Below, in pieces: positions 11,901-23,034 of a stretch of DNA of 64,000 nt (positions are counted from its first letter, which is position 1; every line of letters begins with the position of its first letter). Source of the DNA: Meandrina meandrites. Its lineage: Eukaryota; Cnidaria; Anthozoa; Scleractinia; Meandrinidae. The stretch spans positions 18,764,362 to 18,828,361 of the forward strand of contig OY855910.1 in NCBI GenBank assembly GCA_963693305.1, in the 5' to 3' direction. Position numbers and translations under genes: made by a program. The notes beneath the pieces were generated by a model, which had not been told where the DNA came from, searched no databases, and saw nothing but the letters and a program-made list of their open reading frames with translations.

Positions 11901-12058
11901 TTAGAAATTATTCTGATTTTAGTTCTTTAGATGCCAATCAAAAAATTACATTTCTCTTTAATAATATAGATGTCTTTCTCTGTAAAAAATTAGGATACTT
12001 CATTAATGAAGCTTTTGCACTAAGAAATGAATCGACAATCGCAACAATTGTCAATTAG
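8969..12058 (+). CDS. LINE ORF2: endonuclease C-terminus, reverse transcriptase, zinc-knuckle-like tail
   Basis: This is a 1029-residue open frame. It starts inside the endonuclease (MGDFNARTG, then VDYIITD and LDHCQLV), so the true protein began in the preceding frame. The RT core has GTDRIRNEML, NYRGICVTS, the FVDFQKAFDSIWHDGLL block (motif A), GVRQGCILSPLLFN (motif B) and the catalytic FYADDLVLI (Asp codons at 10784 and 10787). LLYGSEIWG marks the thumb. Near the C-terminus a C-x2-C...H-x4-C pattern (CQNCSS...EHFVLNC) is a presumed zinc-binding motif. RT catalytic residues are all present. The frame is AT-rich like its surroundings. Confidence 0.9.
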   Translation: MGDFNARTGTENDFIVEGLNDFIPHDNFPLPRQVPNRYSFDGHINEHGKTLIEICKSLDLRILNGRCKGDSLGKITFHGSQGISTVDYIITDHETMNIFQNFVIRHPSPFLDHCQLVSWIKVKDSLTLKENTKPTETLFNLPRQYKWNPDSKEKFISALQSTEVQNMISVFEKENLTQIGDINKAVDKFTKIIDAAAKKSLQPVLDKKKFVRHRQSQVWFDKDCKNLRKRLRRISNKKQTYPHDEETRQEYLTVKRQYKSMLQHKRQRYQDTQIQELVKTNDPTQFWSTLKTMSKSASNTADSNVPVDELLTHFQQLHSAPSEETFSKSQETVIEELKRKQQSLLHYNELDNPFTESEIRNGIKKLKNKKAAGTDRIRNEMLKSGGLLLMTPLKRLFNLILDAGMFPDCWSMGLITPIFKSGEKSNPTNYRGICVTSCLGKLFTALLNNRLQNLTKNKNLLHPSQIGFIEGFRTSDHIFSLRTLIDKYVTNANKGKLFCCFVDFQKAFDSIWHDGLLSKLITYKLGGHFYQLISDMYSRSKCAIKCGNRRTQFFNYNRGVRQGCILSPLLFNLYLNDFPFTLDNSRDTDAITLPNGDPLNCLFYADDLVLISQSASGLQKQIDKLQNYVQKWLLKINLRKTKVLIFQKQNRKSTREKYSFFLNGNQIINTPDYTYLGTIFSSNGSFTSSKKSLVEKSRRSVFAFKRYIEFNKLSISKCNFLFNAVFLPVLLYGSEIWGAYDSLNLNKWEKDPIERFHSQFYKSYLCLNRRASNVAARNETGRLPLKLTIFSNTLKFWLHLLNLPTSSVARQCLQISTQLADSGKKCFMLSIYDILKQYGTDFSTDLQTMIDTKGDRLKTKQCQSKIIENFKTGLEMHQHELIRCNKKLKFYSTFKTDVTPSNSLELITNLKHRRAVAKLRVGNHNLRIETGRHSYPKLPEHLRICQNCSSNEIENEEHFVLNCSKYDTIRKSLIDYIVRNYSDFSSLDANQKITFLFNNIDVFLCKKLGYFINEAFALRNESTIATIVN

Positions 12059-12499
12059 TTGATCCTATTACTTGTCCTTACATATCTTTAGATGTAATTC
12101 GTATTATTATTATCATTATTTTCCTATACTTTTGCAATACCATTTGTAATTGGGAATGCAAATAAAGTGTGTTGTTGTTGTTGAGCCCTCGGTGTCTTGA
12201 AACAGCACATATTTTTTCTTGGCCTTCTTTTATGCAATCACGAAACTCTACAGATTGCCTAAGCCCGCAAAACTCGGCTCGGATTTGAGAAATGAAGTGT
12301 GTCGTTCTCGAATTTTAATCGAGGTTTCGGGATTTCGGCGAGTCTAACCCCTACCAGGCCCTTGGCTAAATCCGTTTCCAATAGTAAGAGCCCAAAAATA
12401 AAAAGAGAACGGAAAGGAGAGGCCGCGGACGAATAGCGCATATATATTTGCAATGTCGGACAAAACAAAAAAAAAACCAACAAAAAAAAGCATTAAGCC

Positions 12500-12775
12500 T
12501 TTAGAAGTAGTTTAAAGCAAAAAATAAAGTTGAAACAATGGATTTCTGGGGAAGAATTACCCGGCCCCCAAGCCCGATGGAGGGTAATTCCTGGTGAGCA
12601 GCAGGCTTGAGTCAACACGGGGGGAGAGGTTATTCGGCCCCCAAACCGTATGTGAATAACCCCTGTAACAGGAAGACTCGAACCCGCGAATCCCGCGGTT
12701 GTGAGATGATTAAGTTGTATCAGCCGCGCCGCTGCGATACCACTTAGCCACCTCGAAATCCCTTGGGCGCTTCGC
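12500..12775 (-). mobile_element. tRNA-derived SINE-like element
   Basis: The minus strand from about 12768 has a Pol III A-box match (TGGCTAAGTGG, 12739-12750) and a B-box match (GGTTCGAGTCTT, 12671-12682). The ~57-bp gap between them resembles a long-variable-arm tRNA. Downstream on the minus strand are two GGCCCCC-type hairpin-rich segments as a tail. Limits are approximate. Confidence 0.45.
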
Positions 12776-13147
12776 AAAAAAAATTGGCTCTGTATACTTG
12801 GTTAATAATTAACTTCCGCCGGATGTTGAGATCGAGTGCGTACTCAGTTAAAATGAACACGGGCTAAGACTTAAAATACACTTCGATTCCAGCATCCTTT
12901 TTCGCCGCAATGAAACTTATTTCAAGACTACCAAACACAACAAGCCTCAAGCGATAACGCTAAGCATTGCCTAAGCCCGCAAAATTCGGCTCGGATTTGA
13001 GACTATTGAATGAGGTCAATAAAATAGGATATTATAGAAAATATGTAAATAAGTCATCTCTCCAAGTTTTAGGTCTGTGTGTTATCCCAAACTTCAGATA
13101 TTCGTCGAAATGTTTTGTACAAATTTACGGAGCCGAGTATGGATCCG

Positions 13148-13182
13148 CCATATTGGTGCACAGCTGTGGTGCACCAATATGG
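13148..13182. repeat. 14-bp perfect inverted repeat
   Basis: The arms 13148-13161 (ccatattggtgcac) and 13169-13182 are exact reverse complements with a 7-nt loop. No flanking element recognised. Confidence 0.6.
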
Positions 13183-13941
13183 TGGCCGGAAAATACTGTA
13201 AACATCTGGAAGTTACGTTGCTCATCTAGGCCACTGGTAATCTGTACTGGACAGACAAATAGTTACATAAACACATTTCCTGCTACTTTAACTTCCCAAA
13301 TGGCAAAAAATCACAAGAGAAATGTATATTTTTTGACAAACACTGTATGTCACGCAGCGCCATAACTCTAAAATTCAAAGTGCGCTGGTTTCCAAACGAA
13401 AGACCCTATTGAGCTGAAAAGTTTCAAACAGATATAATTTTAGTACTTCTTATGCCTGATGCAGATGCAAACTTTGGTATCTCTTTAGATTTGGATTTTA
13501 GTACCTGATGACGTCACGTGAAACGATCTATACTGGTCTATACTGACACTTCCGTTTTGCAAAATTAAGAGTATTGGTCTTTCTCGGTATCAATACACAT
13601 AGACACATAGAGGTCTTGATGAAAGATCTTGAGCTTCAATTTCATGGCTAGATTTTTTACGGTTAACATATTTTACGGCTAACGATTAATTTTTTTTAAG
13701 AGTTTTACGCCTAGCGGCCAAATTTTTTTTTTTATTATTTCTCATCAGTCCCCCTCCCCACAAGTTTTCGTGAATGTTCCCCGAGGATTCGTGACAAACT
13801 TAAAGTTCTCCTAAGAGGCTATTCTCGTACTTCGTTCCTCTCATAGAGTCTCTTTGTTGTTTCGTTGTTTTGCTTACACCGTGCACGTGCTCAAGTCATG
13901 GTCAGACGAGTTTGCCTCGGACCTGAGCATCCGGGCAAAAT

Positions 13942-13951
13942 AATATAAAAC
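13942..13951 (+). promoter_or_regulatory. Putative TATA box of gene A
   Basis: AATATAAAAC lies 179 bp before the gene A start codon. The same ten bases occur upstream of paralogue B (22671-22680), which argues for a shared core promoter. The transcription start is not mapped; it would be expected near 13970. Confidence 0.5.
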
Positions 13952-14120
13952 ATCGCCAAATCGCGGTCTTGAGAGGTTGACCAGATCAGAGCGGTACAGG
14001 GTTCAAAGTTCATATTTGCTAAAAATAGGTTTGGCATCAAAGCTGATATGTAACACTCTCTCTAATGTTCCACGACCACATGACAATAGCCCTTGTCAGA
14101 AGATAAACATCGACACTAAC

Positions 14121-17100
14121 ATGAATCGGCGGCCAACTCAAGTAGTTCTTCACAACAGCTTCTTTCCAAGTAACATTTCTGAACAGTCGGTTTCGTTCCA
14201 TTCTGGATCAACAGTTAATAGGTAAGTGAAACAGATAGTAATGTTTAAGTAAAGGGAAAAAAAATTAAAGGACTACTTGTATGATGCCATGAGAGGTTCT
14301 TAAAAATGCGATTCAATTGGCATATTGGCTTGCTGAAAGTTAAAATAGCTTCATATTAAGAAGTTTCCAATAATACTTTGCAGTAACTGAACAAGATGAT
14401 AAAACATAATAACGACACTAAATAAGCGATTGGCGTTTATAAGGAACGGTGTTGTGTAAAAACATGTCAATCTAAGGAAACCTTGGCTTACGAAATATGT
14501 CAGCTAAGGTCAATAAAAGAAACTCAAGAGAACACGTCAACATAATTCCAGGTTTTGCCGCTATCCAGACGAGCTGTTTCATTGCTGAATAGCTAGGTGA
14601 ATTGAAAGCTAGCACTTATATCATATACCTTTGATATTGTTATTATTATACTGATGGTATTTACTTCTTGCGTCATTTGAACATGGATGCATTGTGGTAT
14701 GACGCTAGAAAATGTAACCAATATCATTACAGTCTGTTATTTCTGATTCGGTAGTTAGCAAACAGCAAACTATTTTATCAAATTATCGGTGTGCGCTAAA
14801 AGCAGAAACGATATCTGGAGGTACTATAATGGTAGGCGTTCTGTTTCACACGAATGATCTTAGCGTCACATTAGGAGTTTTGCATTTTGTGGTTTCATTC
14901 CACTAAGACGATTTACATGAAGTTGCACGCCCACCCTCGTGATGCATAAGGGCATGACCCTGAACACTGCACAGTTTGTCATCTCAAGTGTTTTTTTTTT
15001 CAGGCAAGCTATTTTGTTTTACGAATAGGGAGTATGACCAAGCAGGCTTTGCCCTTTTAAGTCATTGTTTAGTATACGTCGTTGTTTAGTACCTCATGAG
15101 TCATCCCGTGACTTATCAACGATGCAATAAGAACTGAAGTAACCTACACGAAAATTCTATACTTATTTTTTAGCGGAAATGTGTCTGGGCCGGAAGGATT
15201 CGCTACAAAAATAGGTCACTTTCTCATCATGGGTCTTTATGTTCAAAGCATCGCCATGCTTATTTAAAGGATTCTTATCTCAGCTGTAGTCAGCTTCTGA
15301 CTCACAGCTATGATTTGCTTTGTAGTTATTCCTCGATACATATAATGAACCCTTATTTTTAACGATAGTGTGTGAACTCAAGCCCGCTGATGACCCTGAG
15401 CCACTCAATAAGTTTTCTTGAAAGGAAATGCTTTTCGACAAAACAATTTTTCAAGGCTTGACTGCAAAATAATAAAAAAATTCCGTCGATGAAATATCGT
15501 GTGTGAACTGAAGTTTTTCCTGGCATTTTTTGGTGTGCTTAGCTCGTTATCGCTGTGTTCAAGACGTCAGGGGATTCGTTTTGTATCTCATTATCTTCAT
15601 ATGTCTCTTGCAGGCCAAGTAATGATCAAATCTGGTTAGAAGTCGCTAAAAGATATCAGCAAATAGTCGAAAAGGACATCAAGCTTCGATACCCCAGTCA
15701 GCCCGCAGTACCGCACAATAATTTCCAAACTGGCTGTGGGACGCCAAAATCGGTGGATCCGACATCTGGTTTTCCTGTGCCTTCTGAAAAGGAAGAGAAC
15801 CTGAATATTACTGCAAGGCGAAAGGAAATAAAAGACACTGGAACATTTCCAAAAATCATTGAAGTTTTTAGCTTAAACCCCTCCTTGCCTGCTCAATATT
15901 TTCAGGACAACGTGACCGTGAAGATCGTACCCAATGGAATAATTGCTAAACCGGCTGGGGGAGAGTCAATAGAAAATAACGCACTCAAACAAAATGAGAT
16001 CCTTTGCAGCAGAAGCGGTGAAAACCGTCAAGAGAAGAGAAATCTTACTGATCACGGTGAGAAACATATGAAAGCTTCTCGACGTTTTGCCAAGGAAACA
16101 TATCTGAACGATATTAGTTTCCAAATGAACCAGAGTGCTGATGTACTTAATTACATTGATATTAAAGCCAGTGGATATGAGGCTAAAACTGGTAGTTTGA
16201 CAGGAGACAACTACGTCAGCGAAATGCACAGTGCTTGTAATTATGTGAAGAAGGAAGACATTCATGATGCCGATGTTATGGTCATTGGGAACAAGCAAGA
16301 TGTCTCGGAGCAGATATATTCTGACGTTAATGCCAACAGCAAGAAGAAAAGGAGGAAACGAAGTGCCATATTTGGTATCAGGAGGAGAAAAAAGGGGTGC
16401 CTCATGAGTGACTTATATGGCGTCAAAGGAAATGACCAACATGGCCTTGATGACGTACTTGTAAGTGATGGTACAAATAATACAAATAACAATAGTTTCC
16501 AGTTTGAATTCTATAGTTCTCTCAAAGAGGCTAATATGGATAACAACAATATCAGGATGGGCGAGAAAAGCAAGGACAACGGAAAACAAAGTCAGGAAAC
16601 GTTTCGGGACAACAGCAGTTCCTCAAAACATAGCGACGAAAACAATGCTACTGTCCCTAACACTTGCCAAACGGAACTTGAATGTGCAGGTTCGATTCAT
16701 AGCGGGGATACCAGTGGTCATTCCACTGAAGTGACAGTTTCTCCTCTTGGTGGTAACGACATTCGGCAAAATAAAATTCTTGATCTTAAAGCAAAACTTG
16801 CGCAACAGGAACAAGAACTTCAGAATCTTAAGCGACGGAAAGATTTTGCAGATGCAGAAAAAGAGGACTGTGAGCCCTATACCGGACCTGAAGAGGCCGA
16901 TTTGGAGATGGATGCCAGTGCGTTTCACAAGTACGAAACAATTTTTGATTTCAGTCACCAGCCAGAGGTAACGTTCTGGGTCCAAGGTAAAGAAAACGAG
17001 GACGATTTGAACCTAGGCAAAATTGAGGATCTAATAGACATCTTCCAGAAAGAAATAAAATCATTCAGAATACTCGATACGGAATTGTATCCAATGGGGA

Positions 17101-17270
17101 GAGTTACGGATTATGATCATCTCCAAACAAGGAAATATGCCGTTAGTGAAAATTACAACCGCCTTTTTGCTGGCATCGGCAACCAGATGAAATTGGTGCC
17201 AGAGGATTTTGCTAGCAAGGAGGAGTTTTTGTTTCAACTGGGCTTGCTGAGAATATATAACCAAAACTGA
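14121..17270 (+). CDS. Gene A: coiled-coil nuclear-type protein of a local five-member family
   Basis: Proposed exons: 14121-14221 (ATG start, donor AG|gtaagt) and 15614-17270 (acceptor cttgcag), joined in phase 2, giving 585 residues. Function unknown. Residues 41-51 are the family motif WLEVAKRYQQI. PKIIEVFSLN follows, shared with gene B. An acidic-hydrophobic DADVMVIG stretch resembles a SUMO-interaction motif, and VKKE just before it fits a SUMO-acceptor consensus. A strong basic NLS-like cluster starts at residue 277 (KKKRRKR...RRRKK). Residues ~417-445 form a short coiled coil (KILDLKAKLAQQEQELQNL). The C-terminal motif EEFLFQLGLLR is at 570-580. The middle is low-complexity, rich in Asn and Ser, and looks disordered. 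The first exon has no alignable relative. ATTAAA at 17329 is a possible poly(A) signal. Confidence 0.8.
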
Positions 17271-18419
17271 ACATAAACACTCTAAAAGCACACGTAAGGT
17301 GTTATTTGTGACTCTTACACGACATGAAATTAAAATAGATTCATTTTAGTGTGTTTAACATTCTAATTGATAGCCAGGCTTCCTTATAAGCGGCTATGCA
17401 ACCCGACAATCAAACAGAATTATATCGAAATATGTCTACTAGTTTCAGGAGTTCTACAAATCTTCTCTAATATCACCAACATCTCAAGGGTGGCGTCGTG
17501 TTGTCCCCTGTTTCACTTCCATAAGTGTTCCTATTGCAGAAATGCAAAAAACTAACAAGGGTGAATTGTTGCGTTTTAATTATTGTAAGAGCATAAAACA
17601 TGTTTAGCTCCAGCTGAATATCGAAAAGCGTTCTATTGTAACAGTCTCTATGCGATTCAATATATTATATTTTCCTTGTCACACTTTTCAGGGTGTTTTC
17701 GTTTTGGTCCTGTTGTCATGCTCTCAGTGTACTTTTAATTTTCCAAAATAATTTAACTGTAAATTCAAGATTTCCAACTGCCGGAAGTGAACCATAGGTG
17801 AAGTCCTGATCCAGCTATCAAAGATAGAAAGCAAGTGACGCTATAGCTCGATCAGCAGTCCGCCACTCTCTCGTGTCCGGTCTCCATTCCTTCCCGCCCA
17901 AGAAGTTTCCGGAGCAGCGTCTGGTAATCGAGCCGAGTGGTCTAACTGTAAGCTCAGTCTCAGTAGGTTAAATTCTAACTTGGCTCTGTCCATTTCGCAG
18001 AGCCTAAGTAAAATTATAAAATAATATATAAATTTTAAGATTAATGCATTGCCCAATTGTTTCACACAAAAGAACTTCTGCTTCCTAGCAATAGCGGCAA
18101 CGTAGTGACGTCATAAAATCCAAAATGGCGAGGCGCGGGAAATTTAAAAGCGATATTCTTTCCCGTTTATTATTAGAATTAAATGTTATTTCTCCCTTGT
18201 CCGGTAAAATTTGTAATTTAGGCATTATTTCAAATAACTCAACGTCAACTTGCCTCCACAGCAGAGGTTTCCTTTAAGTAACGAATTTAAATTTGCAAGG
18301 ACCACCGTGACGAAATAGAAGTACCGGATCCTCTAAATGTAGAAGGTCTAATCAGCTATAACAAAATAGTAAACGAAGAAAAGCAAGGCTGATTGAACAG
18401 TTGGGAACTATATATATTT
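17271..18419. other. Intergenic stretch with one dispersed repeat
   Basis: At about 18121-18275 the sequence (caaaatggcg...gggaaatttaaaagc...aaatgttatttctcccttgtcc...) matches the right arm of the foldback element at 34.0-34.64 kb, so it is a solo copy of that family. Nothing else recognised. Confidence 0.55.
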
Positions 18420-18960
18420 CCAATATTTCGGGAGGCACGGCCTTCCTTATTCAGGGTGTTACAAAGAATGACTCTAAAAGTTAAAAGTTACAAATTTAAA
18501 ATATAGGAAATACGATATAACAAGCAAATAATGATAAAAGACTAATCTAAGTGACGCGGCTAAGAGATAAGTAACGGTAGAAAGAAACGTTGAAATTTGA
18601 AATTTAAAAATATGGAGAAACGTTACAGTATGAAATGCTGTGAAAAAGCTATAAATGGCACAAAAGGTAGAAGGCTGATACTAAAATAACGTACTAAGTT
18701 TCATCTTTCTTATTTAAACCTTGAGGTTCAAGAGTTTGACCTCTTTCAATGAGGTATGCTTCTCTTGCCTTACGTACACTGTCACGATTAGATTGAACGA
18801 GTTCAAGAGGAATTAGTTGCATGTCAGTGGCGTTATGATTGTTACACAAAAAATGTTCTGATACTGTGGTGGGCTTAGAGCTGTTAGTTTGTTTGTCAAC
18901 AAGTCTGCGATGTTCGTTGAAGCGGTCTTTAAGTCTACGTTTAAAAATGACAAAAAAAAT
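18420..18960 (-). pseudogene. Penelope-like retroelement 3' fragment (GIY-YIG C-terminus)
   Basis: The minus strand at about 18944-18705 encodes the C-terminal half of a PLE GIY-YIG endonuclease region. It contains RLKDRFNEHR, QLIPLELVQSNRDSVRKARE and AYLIERGQTLEPQGLNK, closely parallel to the element at 46.7 kb (REAYFVEKGQTLTPHGIN). At its 3' side, ccaatatttcgggaggcac...cttccttattcaggg parallels the terminal repeat of that other PLE (ccaatatttcaactagcagag...). The RT part is absent and the frame has lost its N-terminal half. Confidence 0.75.
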
Positions 18961-19239
18961 TGTGAATAAATTACTTCAAAAGCGTTAAGGTACCTTGTCA
19001 CGCAGTCTTGTTCGTGAAATGTCACAATCTACCTTCTAGGGAAGGGGAGACTTAATGGAGAAAGATGCTTTTTTTCAACTGGGTGACGGCATGTCAGGAG
19101 CCCTCAGTTAACAGTTGTGTTGGGCTGTTATGCTCATGAGCCGCATCCTTTCACAAAGGCAAAACGTTTTTTTGATGGTCGCAAAAGACACCCCTCTGTT
19201 AGCAGAGGCCCTCCCATGGGTACCGGTGAAATAATGCTG

Positions 19240-19400
19240 GGGGGAGGGGGGTAACACTGCGATGGATTAGCATCTCCTCTAGGGGGGGGGGGGGGGGAGT
19301 AGAAATATTTTTATTTGCTTAATGCTTCAGAAACCGGGATACGGTCCGGAGGTATGGGCCACGTGACTCGAAGCAGACTTTACCTTTCCCTGTAACGTAC
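19240..19400 (+). mobile_element. Degraded SINE tail
   Basis: gatggattagcatctcctctagg, then a G run and agtagaaatatttttatttgc...cagaaaccggga, match the tail of the SINE at 29.33-29.62 kb read on its own strand (gtggactagcatcccatccagg...gagtagaaatactcc...ggaaaccggga). The tRNA head is missing. Confidence 0.6.
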
Positions 19401-19846
19401 CCAGTGGAATCTCAGTGTCCTCAACAGGTTTTCGTAGAAAACATCACCAGGCCAATTTAATAATACACCACCTATCAAGCGGCCACCCCCTGTTAGGTGG
19501 CCAGTTGTCAAAGTTCCGATGAGCTGATGACGGTTATTTTACTGTTTTGTATTTTTTTTCTTTTACCTCTACTAAGGGACCGTTCATTTTTAAGCGATGA
19601 CGTCATTTTATGACGTCATCGGTTAATGCTTGTAAAGCGGAAAAGCGATGGAATTTATGGAATTTTTGGGGTGATGTGTGATTACTCCCTGAATTGAACC
19701 GAAGAGCACTGGGAACTAGGTGCATGGTTTGTGTTCTTTTTAAGCGATGACATCATGTCATCGGTCGTCGTGCGAGTGGACGGGATCTGTTGTCTGTTGA
19801 CCCCCTCTGTTGTCTGTTGCGATCGACCGATCTCTAGAACCGAATA

Positions 19847-20366
19847 GAAATCACCGCATAGAACTCAAAGCAAAATACTCCCGGGCAGTTAGAAAGGACC
19901 GATTCTAAGTATAAACGAAAGAGACAAACTACATTTGATATGTTTTATTAGATTTAGTAAACAGAAATCTTTACATTTTTTAAAAGAAAAGGGCTAAACA
20001 TTTTCAAGACAGCGTTTGACCTTGTATCGTATGTCGTCAGTATCGGATCTCGCGCTACAAGATAACGTAACTTTTGTCGAACAGTCATTGTTCAGGAATG
20101 AACGTCAGTAGAAAAAGAAACCAAGTTTAACTCAACAAGAAAACACCGCGTAGAACTCAAAGCAAAATACTCCCGGGCAGTTAGAAAGGACTAATTCTAA
20201 GTATAAACGAAAGAGACAAATTATATTTGATGTGTGTTATTAGATTTAGTAAACTGAAATCTTCAATTTTTTTTAAAACAAAAGGGCTTGACCTTGTATC
20301 GTATTTCGTCAGTATCGGTTGTCTCCCTGCAAGATAACGCAACTTTTGTCGAACAATCATTCAACA
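19847..20366. repeat. Direct duplication of ~250 bp
   Basis: Segments 19847-20100 and 20139-20366 are near-identical (shared gaactcaaagcaaaatactc, gtataaacgaaagagacaaa and gataacg-aacttttgtcgaac) at an offset of 292 bp. The second lacks ~20 bp in the middle. Neither copy shows coding character. A smaller duplication (tctgttgtctgttg) sits just upstream near 19788-19820. Confidence 0.85.
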
Positions 20367-20929
20367 CAGAAGTTGTCAGCTGCTTTTATTTATTTTTAAT
20401 TTTCTGTCAAATTTGCTGATTAAAGACCCCTTGTGAAACGTCATAGCTTCTGCATGCATTGCGTGCCGTTTATTTTATGGGATGGACTGAGGTTAATAGT
20501 AATAATATATCAAGTATCAAGTACAGTGATTGACTGTTTATTAATGTGGCATGTTTGTTAGTGTGGTTCGACTTTATTTGCAACCCATAGTAGGTTTTTT
20601 TGAGTCGATGATGTTCGGTACATAACAAACCATGGTGGCCACTTCATAACGGCTAAACTGTACTCTACTAAGCCCTACCACCAAAGGTAAGATATCATCA
20701 ATAAGTATGTTACTAAAACAGTGCAAGCTGATTGGCTCCTTTGGTATTCACCTCCGAGCAACTCGCACACGGAAACTGTAATCGTTGACAGGAATAAATG
20801 GGTTAAAAATAATCTTTTTGGGGTTCTCCCACTGTTTTAGAACATACTAAAACAACTATTCACCTCAATTTCATTGGATAAAAGTGGAAGTACTTGTGTT
20901 AATTGTTATTGCGGAGACTGGGTGCGCAA

Positions 20930-21235
20930 AGATATCTTTTAAATGACGCAAGAGACTGTTCTGCTTTGATCACATTTGAAAGAGAATTCCATAGTTTAGC
21001 ACCACGATGTGAAAAACTCTTTTTCAAGCTTTCAGCTTTGGTTTTTAGAGTGCCAAATTGTAGCTCGAGTCTCTGAGATTATAAGCATTATTAGACTATT
21101 GTTGTCTCGGATCAAGTTAAATTCCTCAGCAAGGTACTCAGGAGCTTTGTTATGCATAATCTTATGCATGATGGTCGCGTTGTCGTCGAACTCCAAGAAT
21201 GTCCCGCTCAAACATTCTCAAATTCACCATCACCC
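20930..21235 (-). pseudogene. 5'-truncated LINE, C-terminal ORF2 remnant
   Basis: On the minus strand the phrases HNKAPEYLAEEF and, after frame changes, SLKKSFSHRGAKLWNSLSNVIKAEQSLASF are the standard C-terminus of jockey/CR1-type reverse transcriptases. Frames are broken. The 3' UTR presumably continues toward 20520, but I cannot mark its end. Confidence 0.7.
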
Positions 21236-21329
21236 ATTTATTACACATTTGACGCTTTGAACATAATTTTGCTGAGCTTGCAGTATATATGACATCTATG
21301 AACCTAGTTAATGGCTCGCTCTCCACGAG

Positions 21330-21402
21330 TCTCTCGTAGCTCGGGTTAGAGCGCCCAACCAGTATCTGGAAGGCCATGGGTTCGATTCCCGTCTGAGGAC
21401 TC
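21330..21402 (+). mobile_element. tRNA-like sequence, probably a SINE head
   Basis: GAGTCTC...GAGGACTC can pair as an acceptor stem. TAGCTCGGGTTAGAGC resembles an A box and D arm, and GGTTCGATTCCC is a good B box within a perfect T stem (ATGGG/CCCGT). The anticodon arm does not pair convincingly and the sequence is not followed by a T run, so a working tRNA is unlikely. Confidence 0.45.
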
Positions 21403-22670
21403 GTGTACGGCCTATCTTTATAATTTATTTACGTAGAGCTATAAATTCACCATCACTCATTTATTGCAGTTTTGAAACTTTTTTAACTTTAGATATCTTT
21501 GATTGGATTTTACATTAGACATGACTGGACCCTGGAAGTCCTGAGTTTCCCACTATTTACGGTTTTGTTTTGGTACTTGATTTGTCACCAGGCGAGCAAA
21601 AAAAAAAATAGCCGGGTAAAATCAAAATATTCACCAGCTACCTGGCAGGGAAACTTTCACTGGATCTGTTATACAGAGGGGTGTAAAAGGTATGGAAACG
21701 CATTTCCCAGCACAGCTTATTTCGTGCAGTCGTTTGCAAGGCACCTAACACGGTGAAAATTGACTAAACATACGACGCACGCACACAAATTTTACTGTTC
21801 CGCATCCTCTTACCCCACCCCTCCGGCTCCCTGGCTTTAGAGGCAATGCTGGCTAAAACTGCCCAGGCGGACTAAGACCGAATTTGCATAACATCGCATT
21901 TTGTAAACACGGGTGCTCGTCGTGCTTACGTATATTTATATCGCTAGGTGAAAACCAACGTTATACCTACCGGGAATACAAAACATTCAGGACATTCCTG
22001 GGGACGTTCGGGCCACACACCAAATCATTTCGTTATGGTTTCGGTTTTCGAATTTCTTCGCATTTCTATCGAGCGATCCCCAGCAAAAAGGGAAAGGCAA
22101 CGAAACGAAACCATTCAGGCTCACCGGAGTGCAAGTCTCTCTCCAGTTAGTCTGAAAAACGCTCAGGTTAGCCTGTAATACAGTAAGCGCTCAAAAAGTA
22201 ACGAGCTCCGTTTGTTTCAGTGAGCTTGTTTCCTTTCCCTCGCTTCGGCCGTTTCGGCGGAAGATTCATCTTGGTTCGATCTTGGTGGTTTACCGGCGAT
22301 CTCGCTCGTGTCGGTCGCTTCGTCTCAGTGACTTTTCGTTTCGGCGGTTTCGTTTCGCTGTGTCGGGTTGTAGTACATGCCAGCAAAAAAGGCAAGATCA
22401 ATCTTATTTACATTCGCCCATAATCGACCATTTGTTACAGTTCATGAGAGCAACCGAACTTCACACGAGGCTGACAAATCGCCGTGTAAAAAATCAGTTT
22501 TCCAGCAAAAGATGCTCAGTAACTTATTTTGCTCAGTAAAAAGGAAACTCGTATATATTCGGTCTAAAGACTTTTATCAGTTTTATGTGTAAAGACGTGC
22601 TGTAAAAAGAGATGAAATTTGCATTACATTGCATTGATTCCATCGCTTTATGTCAACAACAATATAAAAC
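21403..22670. other. Gene-free stretch before gene B
   Basis: A pyrimidine/CG-rich part at about 22230-22360 (repeated tttcgg, gtttcg, ggtcg) stands out from the AT-rich background. Overlapping open frames there lack recognisable domains. No repeat structure assigned. Confidence 0.4.
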
Positions 22671-22680
22671 CGCACATCAT
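22671..22680 (+). promoter_or_regulatory. Putative TATA box of gene B
   Basis: AATATAAAAC, identical to the ten bases upstream of gene A. It lies 364 bp before the proposed start codon, which leaves room for a longer 5' UTR or an unrecognised 5' UTR intron. Confidence 0.45.
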
Positions 22681-23034
22681 TAATATTACCACGAGGTCAG
22701 AAGGTTCCTTCCGGGAGTATTAAAGGCGCATCTTTGCATGTGGAGTTGTCTTGACAGGCGGGCTGTTTTGTTTTGAACATTAACCACCCCCTGTGTCAAC
22801 GTCAGTGGTAGTAACAACAGTTCAAAGTTCGCAACGCTTCAATGCGAAGAAAGTTGATCATATTTCAGTTTTTACTCACACGTGTATTCCGTCCGTCAGG
22901 AGAGATTCAGCTGCTACAAGTACCATGTTCAGCAGCAAGACCAGTTGGGGATACTAAAGACGACTGTGACAAATACGCCAATATCAAACATTTACCATTT
23001 CACAAGCGATAAACTAAAGTGCAACCTCCATATT

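Larger units (their letters stand above)
6980..12183 (+). mobile_element. Nearly complete CR1-like LINE retrotransposon
   Basis: The element has an ORF1 region with SGNH-esterase motifs, then an ORF2 with apurinic-like endonuclease and reverse transcriptase, then a 3' UTR with AATAAA and a TTG-repeat tail near 12170-12183. Esterase ORF1 and microsatellite-like 3' ends are known features of CR1/L2-type non-LTR elements. The 5' limit is not defined; it abuts the tRNA array. Two frameshifts (one in each ORF) make this copy non-autonomous despite the long intact RT frame. Confidence 0.8.
12184..14120. other. Intergenic stretch before gene A
   Basis: It holds a SINE-like element (12500-12775), a hairpin (13148-13182) and a ~45-bp near-duplicate (taagcccgcaaaa...cggctcggatttgag) at about 12258 and 12970. 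The gatgacgtcacgtg near 13506 contains a CRE-like core. No coding exon recognised. The part nearest 14120 is probably the gene A promoter and 5' UTR. Confidence 0.5.

Noticed and set aside
21940..22592. Overlapping frames in the CG-rich patch
   Set aside because: Several frames are open on both strands because the patch is poor in stop codons; none shows motifs or a clear gene structure.
22882..23034. Longer N-terminus for gene B
   Set aside because: The open frame extends to 22882, but the first codon there is GTG and the only in-frame ATG is at 23035.
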